Shown piece by piece: positions 54,105 to 62,178 of a DNA stretch of 64,000 nt (positions within the stretch are counted from its first letter, which is position 1; every line of letters starts with the position of its first letter). The notes below the pieces were generated by a model. That model ran no database searches and was not told the origin of the DNA. It was given only the letters and a program-made list of their open reading frames with translations. The position numbers and the translations under genes are program-made. Origin of the DNA: an uncultured Ruminococcus sp. (lineage in GTDB: Bacteria; Bacillota; Clostridia; Oscillospirales; Acutalibacteraceae); NCBI GenBank assembly GCA_902774325.1, contig CACYIC010000004.1:62001-126000 (forward strand), written 5' to 3'.

Positions 54105-54150
54105 GTCCCCGACGGAATTGTTATTAATACAAAGGCTTGTTTAAAATACT

Positions 54151-54178
54151 GCGCCGCAGTCATCATGACTGCGGCGCC
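54151..54178 (-). terminator. Terminator after the LxxG-repeat protein gene
   Basis: GCGCCGCAGTCAT and ATGACTGCGGCGC form a 13-bp stem with a tight 2-base turn (28 bases in all including one end base), followed by a short A/T tract. Confidence 0.85.
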
Positions 54179-54191
54179 TTATTTTGTATTA

Positions 54192-56540
54192 TTATTCTTC
54201 GATGCCCGAGGTTTTGAAGATGAAATCGACCTTTCCTTCGGCGCCGTCGGAGATTCCGCTGAAGCTGTTGTAGCTCTTGGAAACTCTTGAGATCGCCTTG
54301 ACGCGCTCGATAAGGGTCTTGATGTCGCCGTCGACCGCCTCCTTGAGCTTGTCGACGCCCTCGGTCTTGTACGTCTTTAAGCCCTCGTTGAGCTGCATTG
54401 AGCCGTCCTTGAGGCTCGTTATTCCGTCCGTAAGCGCGGGCATGCTGTTTTTCAGAGTCGATACGCCGTCGAACAATTCCGCCGCGCCGTTTGAGAGCTT
54501 TACCGCTCCGCTGCTGAGCTCGGAGGCGCCGCTTGAGAGCTTGCCCGAGCCGTCCTTGAGCTCGGAGGCGCCGCTCTTGAGGGTTCCTGTTCCCGCGGCG
54601 AGCTTAGAGGCTCCGTCGGCAAGCTCGCCCGAGCCGCTCTTGAGGGCGCTCGTGCCGCTGAGGATATCCTTTGCGCCGTTGCTCGCGCTGTCGACGCCCG
54701 CGGTATAGCTGATTATTCCGTTATAGAAGGTGTTGTAGCTGTCGAGCTGGCTTTTAAGAGCCTCAAGCGACTTTCTGCCGCTCGCTATCTTGCTTACGCC
54801 CTCGCTGATCTGAGTCTGAACCGCCTCGGAGCCCATATTCTCCTCGATGACCGACTGAACCTTTTCCTCGGTCTTGGCGTCGATCGTATCCTGCATGGCG
54901 GTCATCTGAGCGCCGACAGCCGCGCTTATCTGAGCGCGCGCTTCCTCGGGGATAAGTCCGGCGGCGACCGCCGCATCGTATTCCTCCGATGTCATGGAAT
55001 AGCCCGCCGCGCCGAGAACAGCCTCGGTGACCTGCTTTCTGACAGCGTTTTCAACGCCTCCGCGAATAAGCTCGCGCTGGCTCTCTACTGTTGCGGATAC
55101 CGTATCGCGCGCCGTTTTTTCTGCGAGAGCACGAGCGTTTTCGTCGCTGAGAGAAGCGATCAGGCTCGAAAGCGTTTCGCTGTAGTTTTCTATGGTGAGC
55201 TCGGGAGCCTCAAGCCCAGCCGCCGCTATTTGAGTGTCGGCGGTCTTTAGGAAGGTGTCGAACACCTGCTTTGCGCCGCCCGTGAGCTTTGAGCTGTTCT
55301 CCGAGATGGCGTCCAGTCCGCCGGAGAGCTGAGCGATATATCCCCGCAGCTGCGCTACTCCGCTGTCAAGCTGACTTGCGCTGGTCGAGAGCGACGCGGC
55401 TCCGCCGTCGACCTGAGAGGCGCCGTCCCTGAGCGCTCCCGCGCCGCTGTCAAGCGCCGAGGCGCCGCTGCTGAGAGCCGCAGCTCCGTCCTTTAGGCTG
55501 TTCGCGCCGTTTGAGAGCTGAGAAGCGCCGTCGTAAAGCTGATCCACGCCGTCGATCAGGTCGCCCGATTTGTCGAGGAGCGTGCTCAGGCCGCTGTAGA
55601 GCTGCGATGAACCGTCGAGCAGCTTATCCGTCGCGGAAACGAGCTCGCCCAGCTCTTCATCAAGCTCCTTCGCCTTGCTGTCGAGCTTGTCGACGTTCAG
55701 GCTGCTGAACATATCGTTGGTGGCAAGGGTCAGGGTAGTAGCGAGCTCAAAATCCTTTACATCCGCGGTTATTTCAACGGTCGAGGGGATATCGAGGTCT
55801 TTCCTGTCGAGCTGCAGGGTCTCCTGCATTCCGGGAAGCGCGAAGCCCACGACAAAGGTGTGAGTGCCGTCATTTACGACCTTGCCGTTGCTGACGCTGA
55901 TATTTTCAGCCTTGTCGTTATCGAGCATCATGCCGGTCAGCATGACGAACGGAACGCAGATTTTTTCCTTTTTGCCGTTTACCTTCTCGGTCCTGTACTC
56001 GCGGTTCGAGTAGTCTATCTTGATTTTCAGCTTTCCGCTCTTGCCCGCCAGCTCCTTGGGGCTGACCGCCCTGCCGTCGAGCTCGTAGGTTATGGCTACG
56101 CCGACCGGAAGCTCTGTCGAGCCGGTGCCCTTGTAGTAGATGTCGCCGCCGTCGGCGTCCCACTCAAAGGCGTTGTCCTCGTCGATAGTATAGCTGTTGT
56201 CGCCCTTGAGGACTTCAATATCCTTGAGGTTGGATTTGTCGGCAAGCTTCTTTGCCTTTTCGGTATTTTGGATCCAGTTGCTGACGATCACCTTGTCGGG
56301 CGTTCCCTGAGCGTCGGCGATAACATAAACCGTTTCTTTTTTGCTGTATTTTGAGCTTTTTGCGTCCTTTGCGCCGCTCTTCTTTTGATCGGCGGACTTA
56401 TTCTCGGCGGACGCGGAGGCTGTTGTCTTGCCCGCGCTCTCGGCTCCCGCCGAAAACGCCGCGCTTCCGACTCCTCCGCAGAGGATCACAAGGCTCATCG
56501 CCGTCGATAAAGCAATCGTACATAATCTGTTCTTTTTCAT
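54192..56540 (-). CDS. Secreted LxxG heptad-repeat protein (YhgE/Pip-like)
   Basis: The 782-residue protein has a signal peptide (1-31), an extracellular beta-rich domain (about 60-290), and two long tracts of xxxLxxG heptads (such as LSNGANSLKDGAAALSSG) flanking a charged helical middle. This matches the repeat region of the YhgE/Pip family and MMPL-associated proteins. Unlike YhgE it lacks C-terminal membrane spans, so it is probably secreted or held by the signal anchor. Its gene starts 16 bases after the MMPL gene, in one operon with a TetR-type regulator upstream. The pair likely forms an envelope export or stress system; substrate unknown. Confidence 0.85.
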   Translation of the reverse strand: MKKNRLCTIALSTAMSLVILCGGVGSAAFSAGAESAGKTTASASAENKSADQKKSGAKDAKSSKYSKKETVYVIADAQGTPDKVIVSNWIQNTEKAKKLADKSNLKDIEVLKGDNSYTIDEDNAFEWDADGGDIYYKGTGSTELPVGVAITYELDGRAVSPKELAGKSGKLKIKIDYSNREYRTEKVNGKKEKICVPFVMLTGMMLDNDKAENISVSNGKVVNDGTHTFVVGFALPGMQETLQLDRKDLDIPSTVEITADVKDFELATTLTLATNDMFSSLNVDKLDSKAKELDEELGELVSATDKLLDGSSQLYSGLSTLLDKSGDLIDGVDQLYDGASQLSNGANSLKDGAAALSSGASALDSGAGALRDGASQVDGGAASLSTSASQLDSGVAQLRGYIAQLSGGLDAISENSSKLTGGAKQVFDTFLKTADTQIAAAGLEAPELTIENYSETLSSLIASLSDENARALAEKTARDTVSATVESQRELIRGGVENAVRKQVTEAVLGAAGYSMTSEEYDAAVAAGLIPEEARAQISAAVGAQMTAMQDTIDAKTEEKVQSVIEENMGSEAVQTQISEGVSKIASGRKSLEALKSQLDSYNTFYNGIISYTAGVDSASNGAKDILSGTSALKSGSGELADGASKLAAGTGTLKSGASELKDGSGKLSSGASELSSGAVKLSNGAAELFDGVSTLKNSMPALTDGITSLKDGSMQLNEGLKTYKTEGVDKLKEAVDGDIKTLIERVKAISRVSKSYNSFSGISDGAEGKVDFIFKTSGIEE

Positions 56541-56556
56541 AGCTTCCTCCCTGAAT

Positions 56557-58632
56557 CTATTGGTTTTTCTTCGGCTTGAAGCCTATTGTCGTAACCCCGA
56601 TGACCCTGTCAAAGAGCATGAACATCGCGGGCAGGAAAAGGATGACGCAGAACATGCTGACGACCGCGCCTCTCGCCATCAGCGCGCAGAGCGAGGCGAT
56701 CATATCTACGTCCGAATATATCGCGACTCCGACGGTCGCCGCGAAAAGTCCCATCGCCGAAACGACGATCGAGGGGATCGACGCCTCGAGCGCGGTGAGC
56801 ACCGCCGTTTTTTTGTCGTTGCCGAGATGCCGCTCCCGCTTGTAACGGGTGGTCATCAGAATAGCGTAGTCGACTGTCGCGCCGAGCTGGATGGTGCTGA
56901 TGCAGATAGGCGCGATGAACGGCAGCGAGCTACCCATATAATGAGGCAAGCCGAGGTTTATGAATATCGCCAGCTCGATGACCGCCACCAGAATGATCGG
57001 CAGGGTTATGCTCTTTTCAACGACCATGATTATCAAAAAGATCGCGGCGATCGAGATCGTATTCACCGTCGCGAAATCGGCTGAGGTGATTTTTATCAGA
57101 TCGTTCGTACAAGCCGCCTCGCCGACCAGCAACCCGTTTTTGTCATACCGCTTTATTATATCGTTGAGCTGCGAGACCTGTACGCTCATCTCATCGGAGG
57201 CCGTGGAATATTCCGAGCTGAGGATCAGCATTTCCCAATTGTCGCTCTTGAAGATCGACTTGACCGAGTCGGGCAGCATTTCCTCGGGAACCATCGTTCC
57301 GACGACGCTGTCAAGGCTGAGGGCAAATTTGATGCCGTCGGTCTGCTTCAGCTCCTCGGTCATTTTTCTGACCTCCTTTGGCTCGAGCTTTGAGTCGACC
57401 AGCACGATATGAGTATTGCTCATGCCGAACTGCTCCTTGAGCTTGGTGTTGGCGACAACGTTCGCCATATCCTTGGGCAGGCTCTTAGAGATGTCGTAGT
57501 AAGCCTCGCTGTTGGTCTTGCTGTAGCCGTAATAAGCGGGAAAGACGATCGCTCCGAAAAGGATCAAAAAGACCGGGAAGATCTTGACCAGACCCGCCGC
57601 CAGCTTCTTGGTCTTTGGTATCAGCGATCTGTGCATCGTCCTAGAGAGAGGCTTGTCGAGCACCAGTATCAGCGAGGGAAGGACGGTAACGCAACCCAGG
57701 ACTCCGAACAGCACGCCCTTCGCCATGACGATACCCAGATCTCTGCCGAGGGTGAAGGTCATGAAGCAGAGGGCTATAAAGCCCGCGACCGTGGTGATCG
57801 AGCTTCCCAGCACCGAGGTGACGGTCTCCTGTATCGCCTTTGCCATCGCTTCTCCGTTGTCGTTATATTTCGCCTTCTGCTCATTGTAGCTGCTCCACAG
57901 GAAGATCGAGTAGTCCATTGTGACCGCAAGCTGCAGCACCGCCGAAAGCGCCTTTGTGATGTAGGATATCTCACCCATAAAGATGTTCGAGCCGAGGTTC
58001 ATAAGTATCGCCGTTCCGATGCTTGCCAGAAAGACAAAGGGGATGATCCAGTTGTCCATAAACAGCATCATCGCGGCTACCGCGAGCACGACAGCTATCG
58101 CGACGTAGATCGCCTCCTCGCGCTCGCACAGCTCGCGCAGGTCGGTGACCATCGCCGAAATTCCCGAAATAAGGCACTGCTCGCCGCAGAGCCTCCTGAT
58201 CTCACCGATCGCGTTCATCGTTTCGTCCGATGAGCTTGAGGAATCAAAGAATACCGCCATCAGCGAATCCTTGCCGGAATTGACCGCGTCGTAGATCTTG
58301 TCGGGAAGCAGCTCCTCCGGGATCGCGCCGTCCGCGATATCGCTGAAATTCAAAACCGTAGCGACGTGGTCGACCTTTTTGATTTTTTCGGAGGCTTCCC
58401 TCATGGTCTTTTCGTCGGCGTTTTCAAAAATCAGAAAAGAAAACGCGCCCTTATTGAAATCCTCCAGCATACAGCGCTGTCCCTTAACGGTGTCGAGATC
58501 CTCGGGCAGATAGTTGAGCATATCGTAGTTCACCCGCGTGAATATCATTCCGAATACCGAGGGCACCAAAAGCGCCAGCGTCACTATCAGAATGACGACG
58601 CGGGATTTTACGACCGCTTTTCCGAATTTCAT
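56557..58632 (-). CDS. MMPL family RND-type transporter
   Basis: The 691-residue protein has the duplicated RND plan: span 1, a large extracellular domain, spans 2-6, a second extracellular domain, spans 7-12. MDYSIFLWSSY and GATVDYAILMTTRY are the paired family motifs with the proton-relay Asp residues, and GSSITTVAGFIALC the conserved span. MMPL proteins export lipids or hydrophobic compounds across Gram-positive envelopes. The upstream frame from 58749 is unlikely; ATG 58632 follows AAGGAG (11 bases). The LxxG protein is its likely partner, TetR its likely regulator. Confidence 0.91.
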   Translation of the reverse strand: MKFGKAVVKSRVVILIVTLALLVPSVFGMIFTRVNYDMLNYLPEDLDTVKGQRCMLEDFNKGAFSFLIFENADEKTMREASEKIKKVDHVATVLNFSDIADGAIPEELLPDKIYDAVNSGKDSLMAVFFDSSSSSDETMNAIGEIRRLCGEQCLISGISAMVTDLRELCEREEAIYVAIAVVLAVAAMMLFMDNWIIPFVFLASIGTAILMNLGSNIFMGEISYITKALSAVLQLAVTMDYSIFLWSSYNEQKAKYNDNGEAMAKAIQETVTSVLGSSITTVAGFIALCFMTFTLGRDLGIVMAKGVLFGVLGCVTVLPSLILVLDKPLSRTMHRSLIPKTKKLAAGLVKIFPVFLILFGAIVFPAYYGYSKTNSEAYYDISKSLPKDMANVVANTKLKEQFGMSNTHIVLVDSKLEPKEVRKMTEELKQTDGIKFALSLDSVVGTMVPEEMLPDSVKSIFKSDNWEMLILSSEYSTASDEMSVQVSQLNDIIKRYDKNGLLVGEAACTNDLIKITSADFATVNTISIAAIFLIIMVVEKSITLPIILVAVIELAIFINLGLPHYMGSSLPFIAPICISTIQLGATVDYAILMTTRYKRERHLGNDKKTAVLTALEASIPSIVVSAMGLFAATVGVAIYSDVDMIASLCALMARGAVVSMFCVILFLPAMFMLFDRVIGVTTIGFKPKKNQ

Positions 58633-58746
58633 ATACGTCTTCACTCCTTGTTGTTTTTTCCTTTTATATTTTATTCCTGCGGGAAAATTTATAAACAGAC
58701 AGAGTAAAGGGTGTGACGAAAATTCAGACATTTTCGCGCGTTTGTC

Positions 58747-58772
58747 CAAAAGTTAGCGTAGGCTAACTTTTG
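58747..58772. promoter_or_regulatory. Perfect 11-bp inverted repeat, candidate TetR-type operator
   Basis: CAAAAGTTAGC - GTAG - GCTAACTTTTG, 115 bases upstream of the MMPL start. On the minus strand a weak -35/-10-like pair (TTGGAC, TGAATT) begins inside its right edge. A terminator function for the TetR gene is the alternative, since arms end in T runs. Confidence 0.6.
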
Positions 58773-58810
58773 CTCCCGAAAAAGCAGCCTTTTCGCGGGC
58801 TGCCGCTTTA

Positions 58811-58843
58811 GGCAATAACGCACGATTTGTGTGTGCGGATTGC
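58811..58843. repeat. Palindromic intergenic repeat, copy H
   Basis: GGCAATAACGCAC - ... - GTGCGGATTGC, a degenerate family member between the TetR and MMPL genes. Confidence 0.6.
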
Positions 58844-58882
58844 GCAGCAAGATTTTTTTGGCAGGCTGACTGAATAATAAAA

Positions 58883-58917
58883 GGCAGGGCGCGCACCGCG
58901 AATTGCGCGGTGCTGCC
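58883..58917 (-). repeat. Palindromic intergenic repeat, copy I (likely TetR terminator)
   Basis: On the minus strand GGCAGCACCGCGCAATT then CGCGGTGCGCGCCCTGCC, followed by TTTTATTATT. It starts two bases after the TetR stop. Confidence 0.7.
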
Positions 58918-58918
58918 T

Positions 58919-59479
58919 TTATTCTCTCGCGCACCTTTGGAGCGCTACTTCCGCGGTACCTTCAAAGAGCTCGCAAATGCGCTTTATCTTGAGGGCGAGG
59001 TCGTACTTGGCGCCGTCGGATATCCAGTCAAAGACGAAACCGATCAGCAGGCTTTTGTAGTACATGACGACCGCCTCCCTGTCCTCCTCGCAGATGCCGG
59101 ACGTATCCTTTGCGAGATTATTGAAGAAGCTCATCACAGCGCGGTGAGCCACTCTGTTGAAGTAGCGGTCAAAAAGCTGTCGGTTGGGTGAATTGAAGAT
59201 ATGCATGATCGCGGTCTTGTTTTCGAGCGAGAACTCGACCGCCTCCATCAGGCTGTCATACAGCTTTTCGGAGGTGATGTTCCTGCCTACAAACTCGTCC
59301 GCCTGTTCGTTGAAGATCTCCTCCATCAGAGAGGGGATATCGTCGTAGTGGTAGTAAAATGAATTGCGGTTGATGCCGCAGTCCTCGACGATCTCCTTCA
59401 CGGTGATCTTGTTGATCGGCTTGCGGTTAAGCAGCTTCAGAAATGATTTTTTTATCGCGTCCTTAGTCAGCGTTGTCAT
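58919..59479 (-). CDS. TetR/AcrR family regulator
   Basis: The 186-residue protein has a TetR N-terminal DNA-binding domain (KDAIKKSFLKLL, then ITVKEIVEDCGINRNSFYYH as helix-turn-helix with the family ending YYHY) and an all-helical ligand domain with the C-terminal region typical of TetR_C_14-like members. It is immediately upstream of, and in the same direction as, the MMPL transporter, whose expression it probably represses; an inverted repeat between the two is a candidate site. Confidence 0.9.
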   Translation of the reverse strand: MTTLTKDAIKKSFLKLLNRKPINKITVKEIVEDCGINRNSFYYHYDDIPSLMEEIFNEQADEFVGRNITSEKLYDSLMEAVEFSLENKTAIMHIFNSPNRQLFDRYFNRVAHRAVMSFFNNLAKDTSGICEEDREAVVMYYKSLLIGFVFDWISDGAKYDLALKIKRICELFEGTAEVALQRCARE

Positions 59480-59514
59480 TATCGCACCTCGTTGCCGGGT
59501 TTTGGGATTCTATA

Positions 59515-59558
59515 GGAAATGCCGCATGATTCCGGTGTGCAGATCTTGCGGAATCGCC
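59515..59558. repeat. Palindromic intergenic repeat, copy J
   Basis: GGAAATGCCGCA ... TGCGGAATCGCC, a stem with mismatches, 35 bases upstream of the TetR start. Confidence 0.5.
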
Positions 59559-59645
59559 TTATATCATTATACCATTACGATCCGCTGTTTTCAAGAATAA
59601 AAATTTGCTGTCGGGCGCGATCGGTTGCTCTTTGAGTCACGGTAC

Positions 59646-59688
59646 GGTCGGAAGGACAGCGCGTCTTTTTGACGCCGTCCTCCCGACC
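59646..59688 (-). terminator. Terminator after the amylase gene
   Basis: GGTCGGAAGGAC - ... - GTCCTCCCGACC with an inner GCGTC/GACGC stem, about 25 bases after the amylase stop. T run is weak. Confidence 0.78.
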
Positions 59689-59713
59689 GCGGTCATTATT
59701 CGTTCATTTTCCG

Positions 59714-61792
59714 TTACCAGGTTCCGTACTCGTATTTTCCGCTTGAATCGGTGCTGCTCTTGGCGTAGAACCTCAGCTCGGTCCCGTCGAAGGGGATATT
59801 TACCGTCTGCTTGCTGTTGTTGTCGAAGATAAGGTAGCCTGCCTCGGCGGGAACGTTGATACTGTATATCTTCTGATTGCTGCTGTTGGTGCGGTCGTAG
59901 GTCATCTTCTCGCCCGGCCAGGTGGTCATCTTTTTGTTTGAATCCGACCAGTAATAGCAGTATATCGTTCCGCTCCAGCTTCTTGAGTTTGTGAAGTAGA
60001 CCGTGTATTCGTCGGGAGCGGAGGGCTCGATCGTTTTGTACTGACCGACGATTCCCGTATCGGTGTATTTGCAGATGTATTTCTGGATCAGCGTCGCGTC
60101 GGATACGTTCACCGAGCCGCTTTCGTCGCAGTCGCCCGAAACCAAGATATTGTCATAAGTCTGAAGACTCGCAACATATTTCTGCACAGCCGTAGCGTCT
60201 ATAATATTGATCATGCCGTTGCCGTCGATATCTCCGACAAGCACCTGAGTTTGCGGCGCTGCCGTCGCGGGAACGGTGGTCGCCGGCGCAACCGTAGTGG
60301 TGGGAGCGGCTGTCGTGGGAGCCTTTGTCGTGGCGGGAGCGGCTGTCGTGGAAGCCTTTGTCGTGGCGGGAGCGGTAGTCGCGGACGGAGAGGAGTCGGG
60401 GTTATAAACCACAGCAACGCCCTTTGAGCCGACCGTGCCCTTGATCTTGCCGCCCGAAACGGTGAAGGTGTTGCCGGTGATCTGATCCGTATAGGTGCCC
60501 GACGCCATCTTATTCGCGGTGAGCTCAACAGTACCCGAGCCGTCGAGCTTTGCTATGCTCACGCCCGAGGTGCCGCGCTCTATATACGCGACCTTTCCCG
60601 ATGAGGAAAGGGATTCTGTCTGTCCCATGAAGTAGTTCTTGAACTTGTTTACCTCACGCACGACCGTGCTCTTCCAACTCGTGTCGGAGCTGGCCAGACC
60701 CATCGTGCTGTTCGGGCGCGCCAGATACAGCGAGGTGGATTTAGCCCTCGCGCCCGTGATCGCCCACGCCTTGGCGATCACGCTGTTGGAAATGCCCGAG
60801 GTAGTGCCGTCCTCGTAGGTGTCGTGCGATTCCGCCCACAGGATAGTGTTCGCCGCGCCCGCGCCGAGCTTGTAGCTCGATGACGCGAGAGAGGAGGCGT
60901 TGCCGCTGTTCGCGGCGGAAAGCGCGCTGTTGCCCGTTTTGTTGTCGGTAACATAAATATATTTTGTATAATTGGAAATACTTGTCGACGCGGTGTTGAG
61001 TATTTCGCCGTAGCAGAAAACGTCGCTCTTGTAGCTCTTGATACCGTTTATGACCGTCGGCCAGAACTCGCTCCTGGTGTTGCTGTCGTCCGAGGGCAGC
61101 TCGATATGCTTTGCGGCGTCGAAGCGGAAGCCGTCAACTCCGCAGTTTACGCACTCCTTGAGAAGCCCGAGCACCCTGCTCTGGACATGGCTGTTCGCGG
61201 TGTTGAGGTCGGGCATTCCGATGTGACCGTGGGTCATCTCATAGCGGCTGTTGTCGTTCGCGCCGTAGGTCTCGGTATGATAGTAAGCGGAGTTTTTCAT
61301 ATCCGACTCAACGCTGCTGTTGAGGTTGGAGTAGCCGCCGCCCGACTCCTTGTTCGCCATGTGGTTAGCGACGATGTCCACGATGACCTTGATGTTGTAT
61401 CTCTTCGCCTCGGTGCACAGAGCCGTAAGCTCCGCCTTGGTGCCGAGCCAGTTGTTGCCGTCGGAAACGCTGATCGTCAGCGGCTGATAGAGCTTCCACC
61501 ACTGACCGCTCGTATTGGTATAGCTGGATTTGTAGCTCTTCGGCGTCTGGACGGGAGAGGTCTGCACCGCCGTGTAGCCCGCCGCGGCTATATCCGCCAT
61601 ATTGTTTTTGATAGCGTTATACGACCAGCAGAAGCAATGGAGTATCGCCGCTCCCCTGATCGAATCCTGAGCCAGCTGACTCTGTCCCGCTTCCGCGCCC
61701 GACTGAGCCGCTCCGATCGAAAAACGCGCCGCCGCGCAGCAGGAAACCGCGATCAGCAGGGCGAGGATCGAACTGATGATTTTCTTTTTCAT
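59714..61792 (-). CDS. Secreted alpha-amylase (GH13) with type I dockerin and CBM26
   Basis: Extracellular endo-amylase of 692 residues. It has a signal peptide (about 1-30) and a GH13 catalytic domain (about 45-465) with nucleophile Asp225 in GFRFDAAKH, general acid Glu263 in YGEIL and Asp324 in ESHD. A Thr/Ala/Pro linker (468-515) follows, then a type I dockerin (518-580) with two Ca-binding repeats, DIDGNGMINIIDATAVQKY and DCDESGSVNVSDATLIQKY. Last is a family 26 starch-binding module (about 595-692, with YYWSDSNKKMTTWPGEKM). The dockerin in the middle is a Ruminococcus amylosome feature. The enzyme should dock on a scaffoldin cohesin not in this window. Confidence 0.95.
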   Translation of the reverse strand: MKKKIISSILALLIAVSCCAAARFSIGAAQSGAEAGQSQLAQDSIRGAAILHCFCWSYNAIKNNMADIAAAGYTAVQTSPVQTPKSYKSSYTNTSGQWWKLYQPLTISVSDGNNWLGTKAELTALCTEAKRYNIKVIVDIVANHMANKESGGGYSNLNSSVESDMKNSAYYHTETYGANDNSRYEMTHGHIGMPDLNTANSHVQSRVLGLLKECVNCGVDGFRFDAAKHIELPSDDSNTRSEFWPTVINGIKSYKSDVFCYGEILNTASTSISNYTKYIYVTDNKTGNSALSAANSGNASSLASSSYKLGAGAANTILWAESHDTYEDGTTSGISNSVIAKAWAITGARAKSTSLYLARPNSTMGLASSDTSWKSTVVREVNKFKNYFMGQTESLSSSGKVAYIERGTSGVSIAKLDGSGTVELTANKMASGTYTDQITGNTFTVSGGKIKGTVGSKGVAVVYNPDSSPSATTAPATTKASTTAAPATTKAPTTAAPTTTVAPATTVPATAAPQTQVLVGDIDGNGMINIIDATAVQKYVASLQTYDNILVSGDCDESGSVNVSDATLIQKYICKYTDTGIVGQYKTIEPSAPDEYTVYFTNSRSWSGTIYCYYWSDSNKKMTTWPGEKMTYDRTNSSNQKIYSINVPAEAGYLIFDNNSKQTVNIPFDGTELRFYAKSSTDSSGKYEYGTW

Positions 61793-61813
61793 AGCTTTCG
61801 CCCCCTTTTTTTC

Positions 61814-61842
61814 ATTATATCAAAGCAAAGCATAAATTTCAA
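61814..61842 (-). promoter_or_regulatory. Amylase promoter
   Basis: On the minus strand TTGAAA - 17 bases - TATAAT, 22 bases before the amylase start; AAGGGGG serves as ribosome site. Confidence 0.88.
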
Positions 61843-61890
61843 TATTCTTTTGCGGTTTTTTTATTCAAAACGACTGATTGGATGCAAAAA

Positions 61891-62016
61891 GCTCCGGTGG
61901 ACGCTTTTTCCGCTTTTGCGCCATGGGTACTTTTTCCGCTTTGCGCCGGTGGGCGCTCTCTCCGCCTTGCGCCATGGGCGCTTCTTCCGCCTTGCGCCAT
62001 GGGCGCTTCTTCCGCC
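61891..62016. repeat. 25-base tandem repeat (minisatellite)
   Basis: Four units of TTGCGCCATGGGCGCTTCTT-CCGCC (61916-61940 diverged, 61941-61966 with one extra base, 61967-61991 and 61992-62016 identical), preceded by a partial unit at 61891-61914. It lies between the amylase promoter and a terminator, in a 380-bp gap without credible gene. Confidence 0.85.
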
Positions 62017-62105
62017 TTTTTAAACGCGAGATAGACCGCAAGCCTTCTGCAACGGCGGGTCAAAAAGGTCTTTCCGTTACGCGGAACGTTGTGATCTTCT
62101 CAAAC

Positions 62106-62137
62106 AAAAACCGCGCCCTAAGCGGACGCGGTTTTTT
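62106..62137. terminator. Bidirectional terminator after the SGNH-like gene
   Basis: AAAAACCGCG - ... - CGCGGTTTTTT, with runs on both sides. Confidence 0.9.
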
Positions 62138-62178
62138 CGTTTTGGCTTTTTCAAAGCTTTGTTATTTGCGCCGCCGGA

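Noticed and set aside
61891..62016. CRISPR-like array
   Set aside because: Head-to-tail repeats without unique spacers and no cas genes nearby.
61106..62023. Plus-strand frame running from opposite the amylase into the 25-base repeats
   Set aside because: The first part is antisense to the amylase, the second is translation of the minisatellite (RFF/ALRHG repeats).
61839..62063. Minus-strand small frame with MAQGGRSAHGA-like repeats
   Set aside because: It is only translation of the tandem DNA repeat; no ribosome site, and it overlaps the amylase promoter.
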